In this document: in pieces, positions 22,460 to 32,282 of the stretch
Layout of the letters: each line of letters opens with the position of its first letter
Position numbering within the stretch: the stretch's first letter is position 1
Assembly (NCBI GenBank): GCA_017994375.1
Contig: JAGOLA010000003.1
Span: 1-43,689 of the forward strand
Length of the DNA: 43,689 nucleotides
Reading direction: 5' to 3'
Source: Candidatus Omnitrophota bacterium
GTDB taxonomy: Bacteria; Omnitrophota; Gorgyraeia; Duberdicusellales; 4484-171
Translations under genes and position numbers: made by a program
The notes under the pieces: generated by a model
What the model saw: only the letters and a program-made list of their open reading frames with translations
Database searches by the model: none
What the model was told of the DNA's origin: nothing

Positions 22460-22954
22460 CTATATAGCTCTTTGGGCCAACCAATCTTCTACTTGTTTGC
22501 GGTTAAATAATAACCTGGTGCCTTCTCTTTCGGTAGGTATTTTACCGTCATCTACCCACTCCATAATTTTATTCTTTTCAATGGAAAGATAATCAGAAAG
22601 CTCTTCTAAAGATATTTTATCTTCAAACATTTTACACTTTCCTTTAAAAACAGCACCTTCTTCGATAGAGAGCTTCGGTGTTTCGATATCGCCAACTACT
22701 TGAGCGGTAGCGGTAAACCGTAAAGCTTCGGTTGCTCTTATCTTACCTTTAACAACTCCTGAAATAGTTATATCTTCACCACAGATATCTGCTGTCACCT
22801 CGGCATCTTTACCTACTGTTAATTGGCCTTTGGTAAACAAACTGCCTTCGAATCTTCCATTTATTCGTAAATTCACCGCATCAGAAAAAGTCAAATTTCC
22901 TTGCATAGCTGCGGTAACATCAAGAATTTTTTCTTCTTCTTTTCGTCTTGCCAT
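22460..22954 (-). CDS. Bactofilin fused to an excisionase-like HTH domain
   Basis: 164 residues from the ATG at 22954, preceded by a perfect AGGAGGTGA; a GTG at 22963 lies inside that ribosome site and is rejected. Residues about 10-110 form the bactofilin (polymer-forming cytoskeletal, DUF583) beta helix: GNLTFSDAVNLRINGRFEGS, KGQLTVGKDAEVTADI and GVVKGKIRATEAL. The last 50 residues, from SLEELSDYLSIEKNKIMEWVDDGKIPTEREGTRLLFNRKQVEDWL, are an excisionase-type HTH. Bactofilins polymerise without nucleotides and scaffold cell-envelope machines. An HTH at the filament end could recruit DNA or a partner. The next gene encodes a second such HTH with a membrane anchor. Confidence 0.88.
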   Translation of the reverse strand: MARRKEEEKILDVTAAMQGNLTFSDAVNLRINGRFEGSLFTKGQLTVGKDAEVTADICGEDITISGVVKGKIRATEALRFTATAQVVGDIETPKLSIEEGAVFKGKCKMFEDKISLEELSDYLSIEKNKIMEWVDDGKIPTEREGTRLLFNRKQVEDWLAQRAI

Positions 22955-22990
22955 TTTTGTCACCTCCTCTCTATAAAATATTTAGTTTCG

Positions 22991-23422
22991 TTACTGTTTT
23001 TCTATTTTTCTCTCCACCTTTTTTAATAAAGAGAGAACAAAATAAGAAATCGCTGTAGTTATTAAAGCAGCACTAAGATAGCCGCAACCTACTGCTAAAC
23101 CAATAGCTGAACTAACCCAAATGCTAGCTGCCGTAGTCAAACCGTGAATGCCTTCGGTGCTTCTTATAATTGTTCCTGCTCCTAAAAACCCGATACCAGT
23201 TACTACACCGGCGGCGAGACGAACCGGATCAAGAGAAGATTTATTTTGATAGGCATCGTAAATATAAAGAGAAGTCAACATAATTAAAGCCGATCCTACG
23301 CAAACCAAAATATGCGTACGTAAGCCGGCACCACCGCCTTTTCTTTGCCGTTCTAAGCCAATGATGCTGCCCAAGGCAAAGGCTAAAATAAGTCTTACAA
23401 AAGTAGAATAAAAATTGACCAT
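22991..23422 (-). CDS. MgtC/SapB-family membrane protein
   Basis: 143 residues with four hydrophobic segments. LGSIIGLERQRKGGGAGLRTHILVCVGSAL is the conserved MgtC N-terminal region (GxxIGxERxxxxxxAGLRTxxLVxxGAAL), and RLAAGVVTGIGFLGAGTII the second conserved block. It lacks the soluble C-terminal domain of Salmonella MgtC. Members are tied to magnesium limitation and membrane energetics. The tsaD gene ends one base upstream of its start, so it belongs to the same transcript. Confidence 0.9.
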   Translation of the reverse strand: MVNFYSTFVRLILAFALGSIIGLERQRKGGGAGLRTHILVCVGSALIMLTSLYIYDAYQNKSSLDPVRLAAGVVTGIGFLGAGTIIRSTEGIHGLTTAASIWVSSAIGLAVGCGYLSAALITTAISYFVLSLLKKVERKIEKQ

Positions 23423-24412
23423 TTAATTAGCTTGTGCCTCCAAATTTAAATTACTCTGTATGCCAATCTTATTATACAGATAAAATCCTAATCCAGCAAC
23501 CATAGCGGCATTATCTGTAGAATATTTAAAAGGAGCGATAGCAAAATCTAAATCTTTTGTCTTTAAATCCCTAAAGCGTTTCCGCAAATAGCTGTTAGCT
23601 ATTACTCCTCCGCCGCAAACAATGCGCTTAATCTTAGTCTTTTCTTTAGCTTCTAAAATTGTCTCAATAATTGTTTCTAAGGCTGCGTATTGAAAAGAAG
23701 ATAACAGCTGCTGACGTAATTTCGAATCAAATAATCCTCTCTTCTCCATCTCCTTCTTCTTATAGATAAGCGCGGTTTTAATCCCACTAAAGCTCAAATC
23801 TAAACCTATTTTACCACATTTGAAAGAAAAATCTTTTTTATATTTAGGATTAAATATTTTATCGATTATCGGCCCGCCGGGATAGCCCAAGCCATAAGCT
23901 TTAGCAATTTTATCAAAAACTTCTCCGCAGGCATCGTCGCGGCTGGAGCCTAAAATCTTTACGCGGTTAAAATCTTGAACTTGGTAAAGCTCGGTATGGC
24001 CTCCGGAAATAACTGCTCCCAAAAAAGGAAATTTCAACTTTTGAGGTTGGTCTAAAAACGGCGCAAAAAGATGGGCATAAAGGTGATTAATACCGATAAA
24101 AGGTTTGTTAAGAGCCAACGACAACGCTTTAGCAAAATTAAGGCCTACTACTAACGCGCCAATTAAACCCGGCTTATGAGTAACGGCAATTAAATCTATC
24201 TTGTTCAGAGGAAGTTTGGCTTTCTTTAAAGCTGCCAGCAATACCTTATCGATATTTTTAAGATGGGCACGGTTAGCTATTTCGGGGATAACGCCGCCGT
24301 ATTTTTTATGTTTTTTCAAAGAAGATATCGTAATGTTAGAAAGAACTTTATAATTTTTTAGAACGGCACAAGAAGTTTCGTCGCAAGAAGTTTCTATGCC
24401 TAAAGTATACAC
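23423..24412 (-). CDS. tsaD: tRNA N6-threonylcarbamoyladenosine transferase TsaD
   Basis: 329 residues. The N-terminal GIETSCDETSCAVL, the metal motif INHLYAHL (HxxxH), ISGGHTEL, and GLDLSFSGIKTA with VVCGGGVIANSYLR-type sequence near the end (CGGGVIANSYLRKRF) are all diagnostic. TsaD moves threonylcarbamoyl from TC-AMP to A37 of ANN-decoding tRNAs with TsaB and TsaE, which are not in this window. It lies between the carboxy-terminal protease and mgtC-like genes. Confidence 0.96.
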   Translation of the reverse strand: MYTLGIETSCDETSCAVLKNYKVLSNITISSLKKHKKYGGVIPEIANRAHLKNIDKVLLAALKKAKLPLNKIDLIAVTHKPGLIGALVVGLNFAKALSLALNKPFIGINHLYAHLFAPFLDQPQKLKFPFLGAVISGGHTELYQVQDFNRVKILGSSRDDACGEVFDKIAKAYGLGYPGGPIIDKIFNPKYKKDFSFKCGKIGLDLSFSGIKTALIYKKKEMEKRGLFDSKLRQQLLSSFQYAALETIIETILEAKEKTKIKRIVCGGGVIANSYLRKRFRDLKTKDLDFAIAPFKYSTDNAAMVAGLGFYLYNKIGIQSNLNLEAQAN

Positions 24413-24437
24413 TTTTTCTCCTAAAATAAAAGGTAAA

Positions 24438-25679
24438 CTATTGCGCTTGAGACTCTTTTCCGTTACTAGACAATACTAATAAGCCTCTTATTAAATCTAA
24501 CGCTCTAATAATTTGATAATCCTTCTGGTAATCGAACTCTTCGCTTCTTTCTTCTTTTAATTCTTCAAAAATATCTTTTTTTGCTTCTTCGTTTATCAGC
24601 TTACTTACAATGATATCCGGTTCAATGCCTTTTTCATGAATGCTAGTACCATTGGGGGTATAGTATTTGGAAGTAGTAAGGCGCAAAGCCGAGCCATCGG
24701 ACAAAGGAACTATAGTCTGCACCGAACCTTTGCCAAAGGTCTTTTCTCCCAAAAGGATAGCCCGATTATTTTCTCGTAATGCCGCGGCCAGAATTTCGCT
24801 GCCGGAAGCACTGCCTTTATTTATTAAAACTACAATCGGCATATCTAAATATTTTTTTTCTAAAGGTTGAGATTTGTATACTTTTTCTGGTTCATTCCGT
24901 GATTTAGTGGAAACTATAGCTTCTTCATCCTTAGTAAAACGACTAGCGATATCTACTGCTGAACTTAAAAGACCACCGGGGTTATTTCTTACATCGACTA
25001 TCAAAGCTTTCAAGCCATCTTTCTCTAATTTAGCTAAGGCTTTATCCAAATCAACGGCGGTATTTTCTCGAAACTCCGCTATTCTCACATAACCGATATT
25101 ATCTTCTAAAATAATCGCTCTTTTTATATCTTTTATATTAATTACATCTCTAGTCAAAGTTATATCTTCTAAGTTTTTGCTTTCTTCTTTTAAAATGGTT
25201 AAAGTCACTTTTGTCCCCGGCTTACCCCGCATTTTCTTGACGGCATCATTAAGAGTAATATCTTTTGTTAATTCTCCGTCTATTTTGATTATCATATCGC
25301 CGGCTTTAATTCCGGCATTCCAAGCCGGTGTATCTTCTATGGGAGAAACGACTGTAAGAAGGCCTTCTTTTATGGTTATTTCAATGCCTAAGCCCCCGAA
25401 TTTTCCACCGGTCTCTACTAGAAGATTTCTATAATCATCCGGTTTCAAAAACTGGCTGTAAGAATCTAAAGAAATAAGCATTCCCTCCATGGCACCATAA
25501 ATTAAATCCTGGGCTGACTTATCTTCGACATATTCTTTTTCGATAACGGCTAATCCTTCCGAGAATATCTCTAGCTCTTTATATAGTTCATCTTTCTCTT
25601 TTCCAAAACTAAAACCCATTTTATAAGAAAATATAATGGCCCATAAGGCTATTAATAAAAGTAAAATCCTCTTTTTCAT
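24438..25679 (-). CDS. ctpA: S41 carboxy-terminal processing protease (CtpA-like)
   Basis: 413 residues. An uncleaved or cleaved N-terminal signal (KKRILLLLIALWAIIFSYKMGF) targets it across the membrane. A PDZ domain (GGLGIEITIKEGLLTVVSPIEDTPA and KAGDMIIKIDG) is followed by the catalytic Ser in NKGSASGSEI and the general-base Lys in GEKTFGKGSVQT. It should trim or degrade periplasmic proteins. Its start overlaps the gatB stop by 4 bases (ATGA), an unusual coupling with a tRNA-amidation gene. Confidence 0.92.
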   Translation of the reverse strand: MKKRILLLLIALWAIIFSYKMGFSFGKEKDELYKELEIFSEGLAVIEKEYVEDKSAQDLIYGAMEGMLISLDSYSQFLKPDDYRNLLVETGGKFGGLGIEITIKEGLLTVVSPIEDTPAWNAGIKAGDMIIKIDGELTKDITLNDAVKKMRGKPGTKVTLTILKEESKNLEDITLTRDVINIKDIKRAIILEDNIGYVRIAEFRENTAVDLDKALAKLEKDGLKALIVDVRNNPGGLLSSAVDIASRFTKDEEAIVSTKSRNEPEKVYKSQPLEKKYLDMPIVVLINKGSASGSEILAAALRENNRAILLGEKTFGKGSVQTIVPLSDGSALRLTTSKYYTPNGTSIHEKGIEPDIIVSKLINEEAKKDIFEELKEERSEEFDYQKDYQIIRALDLIRGLLVLSSNGKESQAQ

Positions 25680-27097
25680 TGGCTTAACCTCCTCTCCAAT
25701 ATGCTTTTTGCTATTTTGGGATTAGCTTTACCTTTGGTTTTTTTCATTACCTGTCCTAGTAAAAATTGGATAGCTATGCTTTTACCCTCTCGGTATTCTT
25801 GCACCGGCTTAGGATTTTCTTTAATAATCTCATCGATGAAGTACTCTAGCTCATCTTCTTTAGATAATTGCGTCAGCTTTTCTCTCTCGATAATATCGTT
25901 AATGTCATCGTTGGTGGTAATACAAAGAGAGAGAACTTTTTTAGCCGTTAAATTATTTAGCTTTCCTTCGGAAAAATATCTTATTAATGTAGAGAAATTT
26001 TGAGGAGATATTTTTACCGAGTTATAATCACCGGATAAACTGTTTATCTGTTCCAAAAAAGGACCAATAAGCCAATTAGATACTTCTTTAGCTTTAGGAT
26101 AAATATTTATTATCTTTTCAAAAAAACCAGCTAACCAATAATTATTTATAAGTATATCAACTTCTTTTTTATCTAAATCGGGATAATTATTTAGATATCT
26201 TTTACCGCGTTCCAGCGGTAATTCACCCACCTGGTTTTTTTGTTGCTCGATGAGTCCATCCGATATTGAAAAATTTAAAAGATCTGGTTCGGGAAAATAA
26301 CGGTAATCATGAGCTTCTTCCTTGCTGCGCATAGCTAAAGTCTTAAGTTTTTCGGCATCCCATAATCTGGTATCTTGCTTTATAGTCTCTCCTTTGGTTA
26401 AAAGCTCTCTCTGCCTTCCGGTTTCAAATTCCAAAGCGGTCCTGACACCTTTAAAAGTATTCATATTTTTTAATTCTACCTTAGTTCCTAATTTGGTAGC
26501 ACCGGATTTTTTTAAAGATATATTGGCGTCGCAACGTAAAGAGCCCTTTTCCATATCGCAATCAGAAGCATCGATATATTGAAGAATTAATTTTAACTGT
26601 CCTAAATAGTTAAAAGCTTCTTGGGGACTGCTGATATCGGGTTCGGATACTATCTCTAATAAAGGTATGCCGGTCCGATTAAAATCTACCAAGGAATATT
26701 GGTTTTGGTGTATTAACTTTCCGGCATCTTCCTCTAAATGCACTCTGTTAATTCTTATTCTTCGGCCGGATTCTAACTCTAAATAACCATCCTTTCCTAA
26801 AGGCATTTGATATTGAGAAATTTGATAATTTTTAGGCAAATCCGGATAAAAATAATTTTTTCGTTCAAAATATATCTCTTTATTAATTTTGCAATTAAGG
26901 GCTAGACAAACTCGTACTGCTAATTCCAAAACTCTTTTATTAAGTACCGGCAAAACTCCGGGATAGCCGCAACAAACCGGGCAAATATTGTTATTAGCAG
27001 GGCTATCGAAATTCGTAGAGCAAGTACAAAAAATCTTAGCTTCTGTCTTTAGTTGGGTATGAACTTCTAAACCGATAACGACTTCAAAGCTTTCCAT
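25676..27097 (-). CDS. gatB: Aspartyl/glutamyl-tRNA amidotransferase subunit B
   Basis: 473 residues. FEVVIGLEVHTQLKTEAKIFC at the N-terminus, the zinc-type cysteines (CSTNFDSPANNNICPVCCGYPG), DFNRTGIPLLEIVSEPD and the C-terminal YqeY-like helical tail with GQVMKKTKGKANP are all typical. With GatA and GatC it converts Glu-tRNA(Gln) and/or Asp-tRNA(Asn) to the amide forms. A 22-base gap follows gatA. Confidence 0.97.
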   Translation of the reverse strand: MESFEVVIGLEVHTQLKTEAKIFCTCSTNFDSPANNNICPVCCGYPGVLPVLNKRVLELAVRVCLALNCKINKEIYFERKNYFYPDLPKNYQISQYQMPLGKDGYLELESGRRIRINRVHLEEDAGKLIHQNQYSLVDFNRTGIPLLEIVSEPDISSPQEAFNYLGQLKLILQYIDASDCDMEKGSLRCDANISLKKSGATKLGTKVELKNMNTFKGVRTALEFETGRQRELLTKGETIKQDTRLWDAEKLKTLAMRSKEEAHDYRYFPEPDLLNFSISDGLIEQQKNQVGELPLERGKRYLNNYPDLDKKEVDILINNYWLAGFFEKIINIYPKAKEVSNWLIGPFLEQINSLSGDYNSVKISPQNFSTLIRYFSEGKLNNLTAKKVLSLCITTNDDINDIIEREKLTQLSKEDELEYFIDEIIKENPKPVQEYREGKSIAIQFLLGQVMKKTKGKANPKIAKSILERRLSQ

Positions 27098-27119
27098 TTT
27101 TTAATATTATTGACAATAC

Positions 27120-28577
27120 CTATCCTGTTTTATCCGCCAGGGACGGTATTTTTCTATGAAAATCAGTAACTTGTTGATAATACGAACCTAATTTTATTAG
27201 AGTGAGCTCATCAAATTCTTTTCCTATTAACTGCGCTCCAATCGGTAAATTCTCTTTAGTAAACCCACAAGGAAAAGATACTGCCGGTAGACCAGCTAAA
27301 TTAGCCGAAATAGTATAAATATCCGATAAATACATACTTAAAGGATCACTTGCCTTCTCACCAATCTTAAAAGCCGCGGTAGGAGAGGTGGGGGTGAGGA
27401 TAAGGTCTACTTCTTTAAAAGCCTGTTCAAAATCTCTCTTTATCAAGCTTCTACTTTTAAGCGCTCTTAGATAATAAGCCTCATAATATCCGCTGGAAAG
27501 ACTATAGGTACCTAAAAAAATTCTTCTTTTAGCTTCGCTGCCAAATCCTTTTTGCCGGGTTTCTTTATAGAGTTCATTAAGATTATCATTATAAACTTGC
27601 AAACCGTATTTGATACCGTCAAACCTCTGTAAATTAGAACTAGCCTCGGAAGAAGCGATTATATAATAAGTAGCTACAGCATATTCGGTGTGGGGCAGGC
27701 TTACTTCTATAAATTTAATTTTTTTCTTCTTAAAAATAGCTATTAATCCTTCAATTGCTTCTCTTATCTCGTTATTTAAGCCTTCGCCAAAATACTCTTT
27801 AGGAATGCCTACCTTAAGGTTATCGATACTACCTTGTAAACCTTTAGTGAAATCCGGCACTTCTTCGTAAGCCGAAGTAGAATCCTGCTCATCGAAACCG
27901 CAAATTATATTTAAAAGGTGGGCACAGTCGATGAAATTAGTGGTTATCGGACCGATTTGATCTAAGCTGGAACCAAAAGCGACTAAACCATAACGAGAAA
28001 CTCTACCGTAGGTAGGTTTCATTCCGACTACTCCGCAGAAACAACACGGTTGCCGTATTGAACCGCCGGTATCCGAACCTAAAGCAAAAGGTACTAAGCG
28101 GGCAGCTACGGCAGCGGCCGAACCACCACTTGAACCGCCGGCAACACAAGAGGTATCCCAAGGATTTTTAGTAACCCCGTAACACGAATTTTCGGTAGAA
28201 GAACCAAAGGCAAATTCATCCATATTAGTAGTGCCAAAGATTCTTAATCCGGATTTCTTCAAGCGTTTTGTTACCGTGGCGTCATAAACCGAGATATGAG
28301 AGGATAAAATTTTAGAAGCACAGGTAATCTTTTTACCTTTTATACAGATATTATCTTTTATAGCTATTGGCAATCCGGCATATAAAGATTTTCCTTCTAA
28401 ATCGGACTGTTCATATATCTGGACAAAACTATTCAACAAAGGGTCGATTTTTTTTGCTCTTTCTTTAAAAAAAGAATATACTTTCTGCTCATCCATACTT
28501 TTGGTTTTTATTTTATCGGCTAGCTCTAAACCAGTAAGGTTAATTATCTGTTCCATTTTAAAATCTTTAGGGTTCAT
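27120..28577 (-). CDS. gatA: Aspartyl/glutamyl-tRNA amidotransferase subunit A
   Basis: 485 residues of the amidase-signature family. The cis-Ser/Ser/Lys triad is seen: Lys in PIAIKDNICIKG, Ser in AGGSSGGSAAAVAARL, and GSDTGGSIRQP. It releases ammonia from glutamine for the GatB kinase/transferase. It overlaps the gatC stop by 4 bases. Two in-frame ATGs exist; the upstream one overlaps gatC and fits coupling, the second (28556) would give the more typical family start. Confidence 0.97.
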   Translation of the reverse strand: MNPKDFKMEQIINLTGLELADKIKTKSMDEQKVYSFFKERAKKIDPLLNSFVQIYEQSDLEGKSLYAGLPIAIKDNICIKGKKITCASKILSSHISVYDATVTKRLKKSGLRIFGTTNMDEFAFGSSTENSCYGVTKNPWDTSCVAGGSSGGSAAAVAARLVPFALGSDTGGSIRQPCCFCGVVGMKPTYGRVSRYGLVAFGSSLDQIGPITTNFIDCAHLLNIICGFDEQDSTSAYEEVPDFTKGLQGSIDNLKVGIPKEYFGEGLNNEIREAIEGLIAIFKKKKIKFIEVSLPHTEYAVATYYIIASSEASSNLQRFDGIKYGLQVYNDNLNELYKETRQKGFGSEAKRRIFLGTYSLSSGYYEAYYLRALKSRSLIKRDFEQAFKEVDLILTPTSPTAAFKIGEKASDPLSMYLSDIYTISANLAGLPAVSFPCGFTKENLPIGAQLIGKEFDELTLIKLGSYYQQVTDFHRKIPSLADKTG

Positions 28578-28858
28578 TCTATAACTTTCGGTACTTTAAA
28601 GTAATTTTTCTCTCGCTGCGGAGAATTACTCAAAATATCCTCTTTAAAAATCGAAGGGCTGGCCTTATCTTCCCTAAGGATATTTCTGTGAATATGCGTA
28701 CCTCGCATTGGTTCTATACCTTCAACTTTTAAGTTTTTTAACTTATCGATATACTCGATGATCTTAGATAATTGAGTAGCTAAATAATTTTTTTCCTCTT
28801 CGGTTATTTTGATTCTGGCTAAATTGGCCACATACTCTACTGTTTTTTTATCTACCAT
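28574..28858 (-). CDS. gatC: Aspartyl/glutamyl-tRNA amidotransferase subunit C
   Basis: 94 residues, usual size. VEYVANLARIKITEEEKNYLATQLSKII and VEGIEPMRGTHIHRNILREDKASPS match the family (…VxxLAxLARLxLxExE… and …PTxHxxxxxNxLRxDxxxxs). It wraps around GatA to stabilise the complex. A 70-base gap separates it from rpoD upstream. Confidence 0.95.
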   Translation of the reverse strand: MVDKKTVEYVANLARIKITEEEKNYLATQLSKIIEYIDKLKNLKVEGIEPMRGTHIHRNILREDKASPSIFKEDILSNSPQREKNYFKVPKVIE

Positions 28859-28928
28859 AAAACTCCACTTTAAAAAATAATTCTGTTAAATCTACCTTTA
28901 ATTTTTAAATTCCAATAGATTTTATACA

Positions 28929-30476
28929 TTAATTATGGGGGCGCAATTTGCTGCTAAAAAGAGTGAGCTCTAAGAATGTCTGTAGGCGGCGTGAGCGGCT
29001 AGGATGCCTTAATTTTTTCAAAGCTTTAGCTTCGATTTGCCTTATTCTCTCGCGAGTTACTTTAAAAATTGCGCCTACTTCTTCCAGAGTTTTTGGGCCT
29101 CCGTCTCCTAAACCAAATCTTAGAGTAAGAATGTTTTTTTCTCTTTCGGTCAAACTGGTCATGGCTTGTCCTAACTCTTCTTTCAACATTGAGAATACCG
29201 TTGCGTTAGCCGGAGATACCGCTTTTTTATCTTCAATAAAATCACCGAAAGAAGTATCGCCGTCGTCCCCTATCGGCGTATGTATAGAAATCGGCTGCTG
29301 GGATACTTTAATGATGTCTTTTATTTTAGAAACCGGCAGTTTTAACTCTTTGGATAACTCTTCGGGAGCCGGCTCCTTACCTTTCTCTTGGATAAAAAGC
29401 CGCGAAATCCTAATTATCTTATTAATAGTCTCGGTCATATGAACGGGTATCCTAATTGTCCTGGCCTGATCAGCTATAGCCCTAGTGATAGCTTGTCTTA
29501 TCCACCAAGTAGCGTAAGTAGAAAATTTATATCCCCGTTTATATTCAAATTTTTCTACGGCCTTAATAAGACCGATATTTCCTTCTTGAATTAAATCTAA
29601 AAAAGAAAGACCTCTGTTTACATACTTTTTAGCTATACTAACTACTAAACGTAAATTTGCTTCTACCAAGGCTTTTTTAGCATGATTATAAAGCCGGCTC
29701 TTTTCTAATATAGCCCTCATTCTATCTTTAGCTTCTTCCTGGCCAAAGCCGATTCTTTTTAGCAACTTTTTTCTTTCTCGGTTTAAATTATCCTTTTCTT
29801 TGCGTTTGCTTTTCGAATTCCCTTTGATATTATTTATTCTTCTTTTGATCTTCTCGGCCTGTCGAACAATATCCTGAATCTTACGGATTATTTCTTCGAC
29901 TATTCCGATAGTGAAATTAAATTCGCTAAGAACCTTTTTTTGGCTTTCTATTTTTGTTGTTCTAGAAAGTTTCCCGTAAAGCTTTCTCAGTCTTTCAATT
30001 TCTTTATCTCGGCTTTTTATCTCTCCTTTAACAAAATCATCGGGATTAAGTTGCCCTTTGATCAACTGCTTAGTTATATCAATAAAAGTATTTCGTGCGA
30101 TAACTGCCGAAAAAACTTCATCGCGTAATACTTCTTCAGTATCTTCTATTTTTTTAGCCAATCTTATTTCTTCATCCCTAGAAAGCAACGGTATCTGGCC
30201 CATTTGCTTAAGGTACATTTTAACCGGGTCATCTACCGGCTGAGACGTCGAAGCTATCGTCTTTCTTCTTTCCTTCTCCCACTCTACTACCTCTTTAGCT
30301 TCTAAAACATGGATATCTTCGCTATCAAGACATTCTAAAACATTGTCTAACTCTTTGACGTTTATTATGTCTTCGGAAATAAAATGGTTTATCTCATCAT
30401 AGGTAAGATAACCTTTTTTCTTCCCTAAACTGATTAATTGATCGATACTCCTTTCTAATAACTTCTTTTTAACCAT
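28929..30476 (-). CDS. rpoD: RNA polymerase primary sigma factor
   Basis: 515 residues. A short region 1.1 ([21 protein letters not shown]), region 1.2 ([17 protein letters not shown]), a nonconserved region, then 2.1-2.4 ([45 protein letters not shown]), region 3 and 4.2 ([18 protein letters not shown]) are all present. The complete 1.1/1.2 marks the housekeeping factor. Overlaps dnaG by 8 bases: the macromolecular-synthesis arrangement dnaG-rpoD. Confidence 0.97.
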   Translation of the reverse strand: MVKKKLLERSIDQLISLGKKKGYLTYDEINHFISEDIINVKELDNVLECLDSEDIHVLEAKEVVEWEKERRKTIASTSQPVDDPVKMYLKQMGQIPLLSRDEEIRLAKKIEDTEEVLRDEVFSAVIARNTFIDITKQLIKGQLNPDDFVKGEIKSRDKEIERLRKLYGKLSRTTKIESQKKVLSEFNFTIGIVEEIIRKIQDIVRQAEKIKRRINNIKGNSKSKRKEKDNLNRERKKLLKRIGFGQEEAKDRMRAILEKSRLYNHAKKALVEANLRLVVSIAKKYVNRGLSFLDLIQEGNIGLIKAVEKFEYKRGYKFSTYATWWIRQAITRAIADQARTIRIPVHMTETINKIIRISRLFIQEKGKEPAPEELSKELKLPVSKIKDIIKVSQQPISIHTPIGDDGDTSFGDFIEDKKAVSPANATVFSMLKEELGQAMTSLTEREKNILTLRFGLGDGGPKTLEEVGAIFKVTRERIRQIEAKALKKLRHPSRSRRLQTFLELTLFSSKLRPHN

Positions 30477-32241
30477 TTCTTACCTCTTTATCTATTTTCC
30501 CATATTCACTTAATAGCTCTGCTAATATTTTCTTATCACCCTTAGTCTCAGCGTCTTTAATCTGACTTTTTAGTTTTCTTTTCAGCTGGATAATTCCTTT
30601 TTTTCTTAATTTAAGCAGGCTTTCTTTAAAAAGATTTTTGTCTAAAGGAATGTCATCGTCCATCAATATTTTAGATACAAAATTATTTACTTCTTTATCA
30701 TCGATTATGCTTAACAACCTTTGGGACGGATTACTTACCTGACTAGAATAGTTGTCAAAAAAGAAAGATATGGTTTTTTGAGCCAAATGTGAACTAAAAT
30801 ACTCTTCTTTTAAATTTTTTCTCATGACATTGAAAGCCTTAGAGTTAGTAAGCATAAATTTAAGAAGGATCTTTTCGGTAAGAGGTAAGGGCTCTTTGTC
30901 GATAGTTAAACTGCTTGAAGTTATATTTTCGGCCGCAGGAATCCGCCGACGATAGTCCTTATCTTTAGAAAAAACCCTTTGAAATTCGGCAATAACAACT
31001 TCTTCTTTTATTTTTAAAGCAAGAGAGAGCTTCCTGATATATTCGTGTTTTTGAACTTCGCTATCTAGTTTGTTTATACTAATCAGCATCTCATTAGCTA
31101 TCTTGCTTTTACCGTCTATACTGTTAATATCGTATCTGGTACTTAAATTTTTTAACTTATAATCAAAAAAATCTTGCCGTTGTTCTAAAATTTGTCGGAA
31201 ATATTCTTTGCCTTTTTGCCTAATTAAAGAATCCGGATCATGCCCTTTGGGCAAGTTCATAACTTCTACTTTTAAACCGTTCTCTAACAATAAATCTAAA
31301 GACCTTAAGGTTGCTGCTTGCCCAGCCGAATCAGAATCGTAAGCTAAGATTACCCTGGAAGTATATCTTTTGATTAAACTAATTTGCTCATAAGTTAAAG
31401 CCGTGCCTAAGGAAGCTACAATATTAGTTATCCCGCTAATAAAAGGCATTATCATATCCAGGTATCCCTCGACGACAATAACCGAGTCGGACTTTACTAT
31501 TTCTTCTTTAGAAAAATTTAGGCCGAATAAATGATCTCTTTTGCTATAAAGAGGGTTTTCTAAAGAATTTATATATTTAGGCGCTCCAGTTATATCCCGG
31601 TATATTCTGGCACCGAAACCAATAACCCGCGAGCGAATATCTACTATAGGGAAAATTATTCTTTCTTGGAATAAGTCGCGATATCTACCGGCGCTGGAGG
31701 TAATTAAAGAAGCTTTTTCCAAGATTTCTAAGGTAAAACCGTTCTTTCTCAAATAATTCAATAACTGGCTGCCAGCCGGAGCATAACCAATAAGAAACTT
31801 ATCGATAGCACTAATTTCAATACCCCGTTTATTTAGATAGGTGATTACGGCTTTATAATTTGTCTCGTCTTTTAGATTATGATGGTAAAAATCAGCAGCT
31901 TTTTTTGTAGCTTCATAAAGAGTATCTTTTAACTTAAAAGACTCTCCTTTCTGATAGGGAATTACCAAGCCTAATCTTTTAGCCAAGATTTCTATAGCTT
32001 CCGGAAAACTAACTTTTTCTATAAGAGTTAAAAACTGTATCACTCCTCCGCCTTGATTACAACCGAAACAATGGAAAATCTGCTTTTGAGGGCTGACGAT
32101 GAAAGAAGCGGTTTTTTCGCCGTGGAAAGGACAAAGAGCCTTAAAATTACGGCCGGCTTTTTTCAAAGGGATATAATTAGAGATTACCTCTACAATATCT
32201 GTTTTGGTTTGCACTTCTTCTATAAACGACTGCGGTATCAT
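30469..32241 (-). CDS. dnaG: DNA primase
   Basis: 590 residues. The N-terminal zinc finger is [15 protein letters not shown] then [10 protein letters not shown] (CHC2 type). The TOPRIM core has [15 protein letters not shown] and [12 protein letters not shown]. The RNA polymerase domain and a C-terminal helical part for helicase binding follow. It synthesises RNA primers at the fork. dnaG directly precedes rpoD. Confidence 0.97.
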   Translation of the reverse strand: MIPQSFIEEVQTKTDIVEVISNYIPLKKAGRNFKALCPFHGEKTASFIVSPQKQIFHCFGCNQGGGVIQFLTLIEKVSFPEAIEILAKRLGLVIPYQKGESFKLKDTLYEATKKAADFYHHNLKDETNYKAVITYLNKRGIEISAIDKFLIGYAPAGSQLLNYLRKNGFTLEILEKASLITSSAGRYRDLFQERIIFPIVDIRSRVIGFGARIYRDITGAPKYINSLENPLYSKRDHLFGLNFSKEEIVKSDSVIVVEGYLDMIMPFISGITNIVASLGTALTYEQISLIKRYTSRVILAYDSDSAGQAATLRSLDLLLENGLKVEVMNLPKGHDPDSLIRQKGKEYFRQILEQRQDFFDYKLKNLSTRYDINSIDGKSKIANEMLISINKLDSEVQKHEYIRKLSLALKIKEEVVIAEFQRVFSKDKDYRRRIPAAENITSSSLTIDKEPLPLTEKILLKFMLTNSKAFNVMRKNLKEEYFSSHLAQKTISFFFDNYSSQVSNPSQRLLSIIDDKEVNNFVSKILMDDDIPLDKNLFKESLLKLRKKGIIQLKRKLKSQIKDAETKGDKKILAELLSEYGKIDKEVRNG

Positions 32242-32282
32242 GGTAATTTTGTTTTAAAAATAGAAATGAGTTGATTTTACCG

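Noticed and set aside
28948-29442. 164-codon open frame opposite rpoD
   Set aside because: It lies fully antisense to the strongly conserved regions 3-4 of sigma factor, with no ribosome site and no recognisable domain.
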